This document shows positions 42,576 to 50,614 of a stretch of DNA of 64,000 nucleotides, one piece after another. This DNA is from Acetobacterium woodii DSM 1030 (lineage in GTDB: Bacteria; Bacillota; Clostridia; Eubacteriales; Eubacteriaceae). Under the pieces are notes generated by a model. That model was not told the DNA's origin. It saw only the letters and a program-made list of their open reading frames with translations, and ran no database searches. Numbering within the stretch: position 1 is the stretch's first letter; every line of letters begins with the position of its first letter. Made by a program: the position numbers and the translations under genes. Where the stretch lies: NCBI RefSeq assembly GCF_000247605.1, contig NC_016894.1, positions 2,841,732-2,905,731 on the forward strand, given 5' to 3'.

Positions 42576-43572
42576 TGATATCGTCCTTTCCACCCTTAGA
42601 CGTAACAATCTCGCCTTCTTCTTCCAGTCTTCGGATTACTGACACAATCTTTTGTTGCGCTTCTTCAACATCCCGGACTCTAACATTATGCAAGTATTCC
42701 ATTTCACTCTTAACCGTTTCACCCATTCGTTGGGACATATTTTCAAAGATAATATCCGCAACCGCTTTATTTGCACCTTTAAGAGCGACCGACATTTCTT
42801 TGGTATCAATTTCCTGGAGGAATCGTTGAATTGACATTGGATCAAGAATAACAATATCTTCAAATACAAACATCCGTTTACGGATTTCTTCTGATAATTT
42901 AGCATCGTTTTTACTGAGTTCGTCAAAGATGTATTTTTCAGTTCCACGATCGATATTATTCATAATTTCAGCAATATAGTTGATCCCGCCAACTTCCAGT
43001 AAGTCGAACGAAACAACGGATTCAAATTTACGTTCCAGAATCGTTTCTACTTGCCTGATAATTTCTGGCGAGGTACGATCCATCCGAGCGATCCGTTCAA
43101 CCACTTCAACCCGGATACTCTTGGGAAGTTCGGAAATAATTGCCGAAGCCTGGTCAGCTCTGGCATAAGATAAAACCAGAGCAATCGTTTGAGGATGCTC
43201 ATTCATAATCATATTCATTAAATTTTTATAATCGGCTTTGCGAATAAACTCAAAAGCCTTTGTTCTTAGGGTCTTTGTCACCCGTTCAAGAAGGGCACTC
43301 CCTTGCTGGATGCCAAAAGCTTTTTCCAGGACATTTCGGGCGTAGTTAATACCGCCTTCTATATATACCTTTTGGGCAACACAAAGACCATAAAACTCAT
43401 CAATAACCTGATCCGACACTTCCGGCGGGACACTTTCCTGGCGGGTGATCTCATAGGTTAAGATCTCAATTTCATCTTCCTGTAAATGTTTATAAATATT
43501 GGAAGCAATATCTGCGCCCAGGGAGATTACTACCTGGGCCGCTTTTTGTCTTGGTGTTAAACTAACATCCAT
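42568..43572 (-). CDS. fliG: Flagellar motor switch protein FliG
   Basis: 334 residues. N-domain (KAAQVVISLGADIASNIYKHL), middle-domain EHPQTIALVLSYARADQASA, and a C-terminal torque domain with the charged helix DIIFENMSQRMGETVKSEME. FliG links the MS ring to the stator. AAAGG precedes the ATG. Length equals the family norm. Confidence 0.97.
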   Translation of the reverse strand: MDVSLTPRQKAAQVVISLGADIASNIYKHLQEDEIEILTYEITRQESVPPEVSDQVIDEFYGLCVAQKVYIEGGINYARNVLEKAFGIQQGSALLERVTKTLRTKAFEFIRKADYKNLMNMIMNEHPQTIALVLSYARADQASAIISELPKSIRVEVVERIARMDRTSPEIIRQVETILERKFESVVSFDLLEVGGINYIAEIMNNIDRGTEKYIFDELSKNDAKLSEEIRKRMFVFEDIVILDPMSIQRFLQEIDTKEMSVALKGANKAVADIIFENMSQRMGETVKSEMEYLHNVRVRDVEEAQQKIVSVIRRLEEEGEIVTSKGGKDDIIV

Positions 43573-43600
43573 ATTTTCATTTCCTTTGTCACAGTCTTAT

Positions 43601-45196
43601 CTATTCACTTTCATTTTTTAACCACGATTTGAACAATTGAGCTGCAATTTCCGGATTGCTCGCTGCAAACTCTTTAACTTTTTCTTTTTTATCATCTTTT
43701 AATGCCTGAATCGGCTCTATGGGTGGTAGATGATCTTGGGCTAATGCGCCAAATAACTCATCGGTTTGAGCATCTTCCTCAGCAGCAAAACTTTCCTCGA
43801 TACCTTTTCCACGTTTTCCCCGCTTCTTTTTCTTTTCTTTGCCGTCCGCTTTTTTCTTTTTCCCGCGGGAAAGAATAAACAACAACACGAATAAAAGAAG
43901 CAGCACACCAGCGCCAATTCCACCAAATACAATTATTCGTTGCGTCGTCAATAACGGCTCTGCAACCGGTTCTTGCGCTGCCTGAACAAATTCAAAGTTC
44001 CGGACAGTTACGCTCTGCGGTGTTACCCCTGCTGCGAAAGCAACTAATTGAACCAGGTTTTCTCTGGCTACCGGGGTCATTGCCGGATCATTAATCGCGA
44101 TCCCAATGGATACTGTCTCAATAGCTGGATCTAACTTTTCAGTCTGGGTAATTTCCTGACTGACCGAATAATTTTTATCTTGATTAATTCCGGTAACAAC
44201 GCCACCATTCGTTAGCGCATTTTGGGCATAGGTTGTCACATCGGTATTGCCCGTTGTTCCCGCCACACCACCAACCGTCCCGTTAGTATTGGTAATGTCT
44301 AAACTGGATGATTCCTGATTGATAACCCCAGAATTCTGGCCATTTGCCGATGGGGTGTAAACCGTTGATTCCTGCTTGATCGCATCAGTATTTAGCGTTG
44401 CCGTTACCGACACCTTAAATTGACTGGGATCATAAGGGCCATCTAATACATTGTTAACTTTTTGGGTCAGATCATTTTCAATCGCCTTCGTTAACTTTAT
44501 TTTTGACTCACCAACACTCGTTGCGGTCGCACTATTAACCAGATCGTTACCTTCACCATCGGTTAAAGCAATGTTATCCGTTGATAAACCAGCAACAGAC
44601 TTTGCCACAAGGTTCTGGATTCCTTGAATTTGCTCTCTTGTTAAGGTATTCCCCGGTTCCATGTGAATAATCACCGAAGCTGTGGTATTTTCTGTTTCCT
44701 GCAAATAAAAAACATTTTCAGTGGGAACTGAAATCGTCACGACCGCATCTTTGACGCCATCCAGCGTTTTGATGCTCGCCCCGATCCGTTCCTGTAATTG
44801 CATGTTTTCATATTGTTTTCGCTCATAATCAGTCGAAAGTAAACTGCTGTTTTCTTTAATCACATAATAACTTAAACCATTTTTGGGATAGCCGGCAGTT
44901 GCCAGTTTCATTCGGATCGTTGACTCATCTGCCGCAGGTACGGTGATGTTGCCTTTCGCATCCAGCCTGACATCGACTGACATATCAGTAAGTGCCGCCA
45001 TTATTTCAGTAGTTTCAGCTTGCGTTAAATCTTCAAAAAGGGGCACATACTCTTTATTATTTAAAAAGATTGTTAAACCAAGAGAAACCAAAAGAACTAA
45101 GGCAACGCCGCCAATCATCAGCATCTTGATTTTTTTTGAAGTACCAGTCCAAAAATTTTTTATCTTTTCTAAAAAAGCTTTGATTTTTTCATTCAT
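43601..45196 (-). CDS. fliF: Flagellar MS-ring protein FliF
   Basis: 531 residues with two membrane helices, near residues 24-46 and 425-447 (IVFGGIGAGVLLLLFVLLFI). The periplasmic ring-building part between them carries YVPLFEDLTQAET, LATAGYPKNGLSYYVI and the YERKQYENMQLQERIG segment. A basic cytoplasmic stretch (KKKKADGKEKKKKRGKRGK) precedes the C-terminal FliG-binding peptide. The basic run is longer than usual. Confidence 0.95.
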   Translation of the reverse strand: MNEKIKAFLEKIKNFWTGTSKKIKMLMIGGVALVLLVSLGLTIFLNNKEYVPLFEDLTQAETTEIMAALTDMSVDVRLDAKGNITVPAADESTIRMKLATAGYPKNGLSYYVIKENSSLLSTDYERKQYENMQLQERIGASIKTLDGVKDAVVTISVPTENVFYLQETENTTASVIIHMEPGNTLTREQIQGIQNLVAKSVAGLSTDNIALTDGEGNDLVNSATATSVGESKIKLTKAIENDLTQKVNNVLDGPYDPSQFKVSVTATLNTDAIKQESTVYTPSANGQNSGVINQESSSLDITNTNGTVGGVAGTTGNTDVTTYAQNALTNGGVVTGINQDKNYSVSQEITQTEKLDPAIETVSIGIAINDPAMTPVARENLVQLVAFAAGVTPQSVTVRNFEFVQAAQEPVAEPLLTTQRIIVFGGIGAGVLLLLFVLLFILSRGKKKKADGKEKKKKRGKRGKGIEESFAAEEDAQTDELFGALAQDHLPPIEPIQALKDDKKEKVKEFAASNPEIAAQLFKSWLKNESE

Positions 45197-45340
45197 TGTT
45201 TTTTTTCATCCATCCGAAATATTTGATGTCATTATCACTTGTTAATTTTTGATCGCAAAGCTGAGGATGTTGTTCGCTGACAATTAAATTATTCGTTACA
45301 TCCAATTTTATTTCAAAATCATCTTTTGACGCTCCCAAAT

Positions 45341-45661
45341 TTATAAACCAGTATTCATAACGGTTTGATATGATTCTAAAACCTTATTTCGCAATTGCAC
45401 CATCGTTTGAAGGGCAACATCGGCCTTGGCTGAATTGATCATCATGGTATGCATATCATCCATATTGCCAATTGACAAATTATAAGCATCCACTTTCGTC
45501 GCGGCTTCCGTTTTTTCAACATTGCCAATAACATCCTGCAATACTGCTTTAAAATCGCCAGCAGCACCAGTGTCCGCGGTTGCGGCAGTTTTTCCTAAAT
45601 CACCGGCAACAGAACCAATGTTACTGCCACTAATGATTGAATTCATCGGTACTATAAACAT
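45341..45661 (-). CDS. fliE: Flagellar hook-basal body protein FliE
   Basis: 106 residues. The C-terminal half (YNLSIGNMDDMHTMMINSAK, then VALQTMVQLRNKVLESYQTV) is the FliE helix pair that joins the MS ring to the rod. AAAGGAG precedes the ATG. It lies between flgC and fliF in standard order. Confidence 0.93.
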   Translation of the reverse strand: MFIVPMNSIISGSNIGSVAGDLGKTAATADTGAAGDFKAVLQDVIGNVEKTEAATKVDAYNLSIGNMDDMHTMMINSAKADVALQTMVQLRNKVLESYQTVMNTGL

Positions 45662-45673
45662 TATACTCTCCTT

Positions 45674-46111
45674 TTATCGGCCAATTTCCAAGGCCTTTAG
45701 AACAATTGATTTTGTTGCATTAAATGCCGTTACGTTTGCTTCATAAGCTCGACTGGCACCCATCGCATCGGTCATTTCCTGAGCGGTATTCACATTGGGA
45801 TACATCACGTACCCCTCGGCATTCGCATCCGGATGCGTTGGATCATAAACCGGTACTAAAGCTGAAGGATCTGCTATAATCCCGTCAACCTGAACGCCTT
45901 CTTGTTGAACGACACCCGTTGCTGTTTTAAGGGCATCTTGAAAAGTCCCGGTGTTGACACTACTCAATACGGTCATTTTACGCCGATACGGCTGTCCGTT
46001 TTCAGTTCTGGTTACTTGCGCATTGGCAATGTTCTGTGAAATAATATCCAATCGATATTTTTGGGCTGTCATCCCAGATCCTGAAATATTAAAAGAACTT
46101 AAAAAACTCAT
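45674..46111 (-). CDS. flgC: Flagellar basal-body rod protein FlgC
   Basis: 145 residues with the rod-protein N-terminus (GMTAQKYRLDIISQNIANAQ) and C-terminal helix (AMGASRAYEANVTAFNATKS) that pair in the rod. It carries the extra segment typical of FlgC (YVMYPNVNTAQEMTD). Confidence 0.96.
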   Translation of the reverse strand: MSFLSSFNISGSGMTAQKYRLDIISQNIANAQVTRTENGQPYRRKMTVLSSVNTGTFQDALKTATGVVQQEGVQVDGIIADPSALVPVYDPTHPDANAEGYVMYPNVNTAQEMTDAMGASRAYEANVTAFNATKSIVLKALEIGR

Positions 46112-46114
46112 TGT

Positions 46115-46522
46115 TTATTTCCCTCCATTAATTGCTGTTTTTAATCTGGAATATGAATCGCTTACACCTCGAACAAGATAATAATATTGCAGTACCGATT
46201 TGGACATATCAATATTTTCTGATTCTAAATCCACATTGTTCTCATCTAAACGACTAGACGTAGCACCTTCATAAACATCAATATTACTGTTATTGATGGA
46301 TTGAATACTGTCCATTTTGTCAATAAAATCGCTATCATTGGAATTCGATCCACTTCGAAGCTTGTTCATCTCTGATTTTAGAGCGTCTTCAAAGTTTACC
46401 CTAATCGCTTTGTATCCGGGTGTTTCGGAATTAGCAATGTTGTTACTGATTGCCTTTTCCCGTTGCCAGGTACCATCCAATGCTTTTTGATATAAAGCCG
46501 TTGTTATTGAGTCACCGATCAT
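46115..46522 (-). CDS. flgB: Flagellar basal-body rod protein FlgB
   Basis: 135 residues. N-terminal AISNNIANSETPGYKAIRVNFED and the C-terminal YYLVRGVSDSYSRLKTAING helix are FlgB hallmarks. AGGAGG precedes the ATG. It is the first gene of flgBC-fliEFGHIJ. Confidence 0.96.
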   Translation of the reverse strand: MIGDSITTALYQKALDGTWQREKAISNNIANSETPGYKAIRVNFEDALKSEMNKLRSGSNSNDSDFIDKMDSIQSINNSNIDVYEGATSSRLDENNVDLESENIDMSKSVLQYYYLVRGVSDSYSRLKTAINGGK

Positions 46523-46581
46523 GTTAACCTCCTATCTTCTTTTTTAATAATTTATTTTTATTTTTAATAAATAACATAAAC

Positions 46582-46631
46582 AGTTTACGTGATATGTAAA
46601 CTTAAAACGAAATTCACTCATTTCGTTTTAA
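46582..46631. repeat. Two adjacent inverted repeats upstream of flgB
   Basis: AGTTTAC/GTAAACT with a 7-base spacer (46582-46602) directly abuts a perfect 12-bp inverted repeat with a 6-base loop (46602-46631, arms TTAAAACGAAAT and ATTTCGTTTTAA). They lie 60-110 bases before the flgB ATG in the leader of the flagellar operon. They could be an operator or an mRNA structure; no T-run follows. The 431-base gap 46523-46953 otherwise holds only the terminator at 46866 and AT-rich DNA. Confidence 0.75.
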
Positions 46632-46865
46632 CAATTTTTAGAACATCGCTACATTAAAGCTAAACACCTTTATGATAACATAAATTCAACAAAACAACAA
46701 TTATATTTATATTCAATTTTAGTTAAAACTAAAAAAATCGTTCTGAATTTTATATCAAACAGTTCTTATTTTCCGACAATTATAGCCAACTATTTTTCTT
46801 TGAGTTGCACTTTGTTTATTATAATATTCTAATCTTTTATTAATTGATTATATGGCAAAACAAAA

Positions 46866-46893
46866 TAAAAAGCAACTGGATACCAGTTGCTTA
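46866..46893 (-). terminator. Terminator of the fliD-fliS-fliT-like unit
   Basis: A 10-bp stem AAGCAACTGG/CCAGTTGCTT with a 3-base loop and a T-rich stretch on the minus strand. Confidence 0.88.
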
Positions 46894-46953
46894 TTACTAT
46901 ATCATATATTGACTTAGTTAAACTTAATTAAAGCTTTGTTTTTCACAAACCAT

Positions 46954-47349
46954 TTATTTTTTTGCGTCCAAAAAAGTTCCGTAATTCGGTGTTAAATTAA
47001 TCTGATAGTCAACTATCTTTTGATTATGCTGATTATTTTTTAAATCATTCATCGTTTTATCTTTTTCGTCTTGTATCAATTTGATACAATTTTTATCCAT
47101 ATCCAAAATCAGTTTAAGCAGATTATCAACTTGACTTTTTTCATCAGCACTACAAATCATATTTTCATTATTTTCTTGAGCATTTTTTTCTAAATTCTGC
47201 AACTGAATAATTAACTGATCCCGCTTCTCCAAAATTCCCGCCAATAATTCCCAATCCTCAATACTGCTAAGAATTTCTTCGCCTCTAGTGACATATTCTT
47301 TCAGAATTAAAATTTTCTGCTGACAAAATGTTCGCGAATTATTGTTCAT
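46954..47349 (-). CDS. Possible FliT/FlgN-like flagellar export chaperone
   Basis: 131 residues, strongly helical (KILILKEYVTRGEEILSSIE, KRDQLIIQLQNLEKNAQENN). I see no firm family motif. It follows fliD and fliS in one run, the normal place of FliT, and its size and charge fit a type III export chaperone. The ATG has AGAGGA seven bases upstream and starts one base after the fliS stop region. The function is inferred from position. Confidence 0.6.
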   Translation of the reverse strand: MNNNSRTFCQQKILILKEYVTRGEEILSSIEDWELLAGILEKRDQLIIQLQNLEKNAQENNENMICSADEKSQVDNLLKLILDMDKNCIKLIQDEKDKTMNDLKNNQHNQKIVDYQINLTPNYGTFLDAKK

Positions 47350-47350
47350 T

Positions 47351-47743
47351 TTAGAGTCCTCTGGATCTTTTCGGGTTACTGATTTTTTCGGCTTCTTTAA
47401 AAGAATCTTTAAGGTCATTAATTAATGATAACAGATCTTTTAATAATTGAACATCTCGATTAACATTGGCCTCGCCCAATTTATCAAAAATAAAATTGTA
47501 CATTTCGTTTAATTCAATTGAAATTGGATATTGCATATCTAAAGATAAATTTAATGAAGTAATGATTTTTTGTGCTTTCGCAATACAATTATAGGATTTA
47601 GCAATACTTTCCCGTTCAATAAGAATACTAGCCATTTTTACTTGTTTTTCAGCTTCTTCAAACAATTTAATAACCACTTCACCTTTGGACAAAGATTCAA
47701 TGGCATAGCGTTTGGATTCCTGATAAGCATTAGCATATTGCAT
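47351..47743 (-). CDS. fliS: Flagellin export chaperone FliS
   Basis: 130 residues, beginning MQYANAYQESKRYAIESLSK, with GEVVIKLFEEAEKQVKMAS, the four-helix FliS bundle that caps the flagellin C-terminus. The start is the ATG with GGAGG upstream; an upstream in-frame start would overlap fliD. It lies between fliD and the fliT-like gene. Confidence 0.94.
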   Translation of the reverse strand: MQYANAYQESKRYAIESLSKGEVVIKLFEEAEKQVKMASILIERESIAKSYNCIAKAQKIITSLNLSLDMQYPISIELNEMYNFIFDKLGEANVNRDVQLLKDLLSLINDLKDSFKEAEKISNPKRSRGL

Positions 47744-47765
47744 GACCGTTTCCTCCTTTCCGAGA

Positions 47766-49673
47766 TTATGAACTTGCTCCAAATGATGTAATCATCGCAC
47801 TTTGAGAATTCAATTGCTGTAATGCCGTTTCTAAAGCACTAAACTTGTTCCAATAATATGACTCTTGAGACTTAAGTTCAGCCTTTAATTTGGTGATGCT
47901 TTTATTTGTTTTAGTGATACTTGATGTTATACTATTTTCTGTATTCGAAAGTGTTGACTCATATCCGGCCAATTCAATTAAAGAACCTCTTGTTCCTTTT
48001 ACCCCACTCGTTTTTACGGCACCATTGATGATATCATTTAACCGATCTCCCAGTCCCGTTGTATCAGTACTAAACAATTCTTTGATTTCTGCGCCTTTTG
48101 TTTCAAGCGCTGTCACAAGTTTTTCATCATCAATTTTCAATTTTCCATTTTCAGTGTAACCTGCCGATGAAATCCCCATATTATATAAGCTGATCCCACC
48201 ACTTGTAGCCGAGCTATACATCAATGACTGCATCTTAGAAGTAATCCCTTTTAGAACATTATCGCCTTTTAACAAGCCAACTTTAGCTTTAGCTTCCCAC
48301 GCTTCGATTTGCTTTTCTGTCATATCGCCTTTTTGTTGCTCGGTTAATGGCGGATAATCCGAATCTACATTTTCTTTCACAAGGCCATTCATCAGATCGA
48401 TCATCGTATTATAATCTTCAACAAAGTTTTTGATCGTATCTTTTAATGAAGACGCATCTGTTTTCATCGAAATTTTTAATTCTTCATCTGTATCGGTTGT
48501 AGCTAACAAATCAATTTTAACCCCATCGACTTCAATTGAATTAGATGTTCGAACAATAGCTTGTCCATTTACCGTTAATTCGGCATTTTGTCCTGCCGTT
48601 GTTACTTTATCAACACCTTCAACTCCTGCCAAACCGAATGCTTTCATTAGACCATTCGCCTCATTATCCGTAACGACAATATTTTCTCCCGCACCACTCT
48701 TAGTTGATGTTAACGTAAATTTGTCGGTAATACTGGAATAACTCATTGTTACTCCAGCATCACTTGAATTGACTTTACTCATAACTGACGACAGGGAATC
48801 TGTGGTTTTAAAGGAAAATGCTTTGCCATTAATTGAAAACTTAAACTCACCGTCAACCGCTGTAGCTGATGTTGCTAATGAAAGATCGGCTAACGTTTTA
48901 TATGTATCTAAACGATCAGTTTGTCCATCCGTTAATCCCAATTTAGTAAGTGTCGCCGAATCCGAATTTAAGGCATTTACCGTCAATTGTGATCCTGATG
49001 CCGAAAAACCTAATTTACCATCTACCAATGAAACATCAACGACCGATCCGCCCCCAGACTTTTCACCAAAAGCACTATCAATTTTATCTTGTAATGCTGT
49101 TTGAAAATCTACTCCATTAGTTCCTGCCGCGGTAACAAAGTCAGCATCAAGTGTGATCGTCCGAACTTGACCGTCAAGTTTTAGTAAAAAAGACTTACTT
49201 CCATTCGTAATATCACTCAGCAGACCGCTAATATCAGCGGCTGCCGTTCCGGTCAACGGTGTAGTCGCACCATTTGTTCCGGTTATTGTTTGATTTGTCG
49301 CTAACTGGGTGACATTTGTAATTGTGATGCTTCCCGTATTCGCAGCACTTGTTGAAGCAACTGACAGTTTTGTTGATGTCGTTGAGGCGGCGACGGTATT
49401 AAATGCTGAAGCACTTCTAAAATTTGTCGTTGACAAAACATCCAAATATTTACTCTGAAATTCTTTTAGCGCTTTTGATACATTTCGATATGCCGTTTGT
49501 TTCCATTCCATCTTTTGAACACTCTGTTGCTGTTTGGCTATTTTAGAGCGACTGGAACTTGTTAGATTTTCTACTAATGTATCTGTATCCAAGCCGGAAA
49601 TCAGTCCAGCCATTCCCGTTTTTGCCGATAATGACGATGTTGTACTAGTTGTTGAATTAACTGAAGTTGACAT
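47766..49673 (-). CDS. fliD: Flagellar filament cap protein FliD
   Basis: 635 residues. The N-terminal D0 part (GLISGLDTDTLVENLTSSSR, QQQSVQKMEWKQTAYRN) and the C-terminal coiled part (KTNKSITKLKAELKSQESYY) are typical; between them lies a Ser/Thr/Ala-rich outer region with FliD repeats (FKTTDSLSSVMSKVNSSDAG). FliD caps the filament and allows flagellin to polymerise. GGAGGG precedes the ATG. A SigD promoter lies directly upstream. Confidence 0.94.
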   Translation of the reverse strand: MSTSVNSTTSTTSSLSAKTGMAGLISGLDTDTLVENLTSSSRSKIAKQQQSVQKMEWKQTAYRNVSKALKEFQSKYLDVLSTTNFRSASAFNTVAASTTSTKLSVASTSAANTGSITITNVTQLATNQTITGTNGATTPLTGTAAADISGLLSDITNGSKSFLLKLDGQVRTITLDADFVTAAGTNGVDFQTALQDKIDSAFGEKSGGGSVVDVSLVDGKLGFSASGSQLTVNALNSDSATLTKLGLTDGQTDRLDTYKTLADLSLATSATAVDGEFKFSINGKAFSFKTTDSLSSVMSKVNSSDAGVTMSYSSITDKFTLTSTKSGAGENIVVTDNEANGLMKAFGLAGVEGVDKVTTAGQNAELTVNGQAIVRTSNSIEVDGVKIDLLATTDTDEELKISMKTDASSLKDTIKNFVEDYNTMIDLMNGLVKENVDSDYPPLTEQQKGDMTEKQIEAWEAKAKVGLLKGDNVLKGITSKMQSLMYSSATSGGISLYNMGISSAGYTENGKLKIDDEKLVTALETKGAEIKELFSTDTTGLGDRLNDIINGAVKTSGVKGTRGSLIELAGYESTLSNTENSITSSITKTNKSITKLKAELKSQESYYWNKFSALETALQQLNSQSAMITSFGASS

Positions 49674-49750
49674 ATTTATCCCTCCATCCGTAAATTTGTT
49701 ACTAAACTTATATTATTATCCATAAATTTAATTCTTGTTTGTTATTGATA

Positions 49751-49777
49751 TTATCGACATGAAAAAGGAATACTTTA
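49751..49777 (-). promoter_or_regulatory. SigD (sigma-28) promoter of fliD-fliS
   Basis: On the minus strand TAAA, exactly 15 bases, GTCGATAA; consensus is TAAA-N15-GCCGATAA, so 11 of 12 bases match. The TAAA overlaps the cheR stop codon. The -10 element lies about 80 bases before the fliD ATG. Confidence 0.85.
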
Positions 49778-50587
49778 GCCTTCTTTTTGATAAATAGACG
49801 GTTTCACATATTTAAACGAATGCTCTACCGAAGCCAGTGATTCACTTTGACCAATAAAAAAGTAACCACCCGGCAACAAAGCATCATAAAATTTCTGGAC
49901 CACAGCATTTTTTGTTGGTTTGTCAAAATAGATCATTACATTTCTACAAAAAATCGCATGGAAAGGTTTCTTAAATTGGAAGCGGGACAATAAATTAAAA
50001 TTTCGATAGGCAACCCCTTTTCGGATTGAATCTGTAACCGATAAATATTCTTCATCATAGTCTTTAAAATATTTACGTTTCCATTCCATCGGGATTTTAG
50101 AAAGCTCCTCTTTGGAATAAACCCCCGATTTAGCCGTCATTAAAACCTTATCGGAAATATCTGAAGCTAAAATTGTACTATCCCAATTGGACAGTTTGCT
50201 GCCTAAATAATCATGCGTGATCATCGCCAGGGTGTAAGGCTCTTGGCCCGATGAACACCCCGCGCTCCATACCCGCAAATCTCTGTTTTTTTCCGTTTCA
50301 TCAACCCAAGGAAGAACCTGTTGTTTATAAAAATCGAAGTGTTCGCTTTCCCGTAAAAAATAGGTATGATTCGTCGTCAATTTATTGATGAGGACACTGA
50401 TTTCATCATTTTGTTTATCATTTTTTACATACTCAAAATAATCCATATAATTATCATAACCCAGTTGAGAAACATAATGACTTAAACGACCTTCAATCAG
50501 ATGCCGTTTTTTTCGTAAATCAACACCGTAATTTGTGTGCACATAAGATGTGATCGCTTGAAATTCATTTTCCTTCAATTTTATCAT
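49775..50587 (-). CDS. cheR: Chemoreceptor glutamate methyltransferase CheR
   Basis: 270 residues: N-terminal helical domain (YGVDLRKKRHLIEGRLSHYV) and a SAM-binding domain with VWSAGCSSGQEPYTLAMI, ILASDISDKVLMTAK and FHAIFCRNVMIYF. It methylates chemoreceptors for adaptation. GAGG precedes the ATG. It follows cheA. Confidence 0.96.
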   Translation of the reverse strand: MIKLKENEFQAITSYVHTNYGVDLRKKRHLIEGRLSHYVSQLGYDNYMDYFEYVKNDKQNDEISVLINKLTTNHTYFLRESEHFDFYKQQVLPWVDETEKNRDLRVWSAGCSSGQEPYTLAMITHDYLGSKLSNWDSTILASDISDKVLMTAKSGVYSKEELSKIPMEWKRKYFKDYDEEYLSVTDSIRKGVAYRNFNLLSRFQFKKPFHAIFCRNVMIYFDKPTKNAVVQKFYDALLPGGYFFIGQSESLASVEHSFKYVKPSIYQKEG

Positions 50588-50614
50588 TTTCTTTACCTCG
50601 TGTGATCTATTTAT

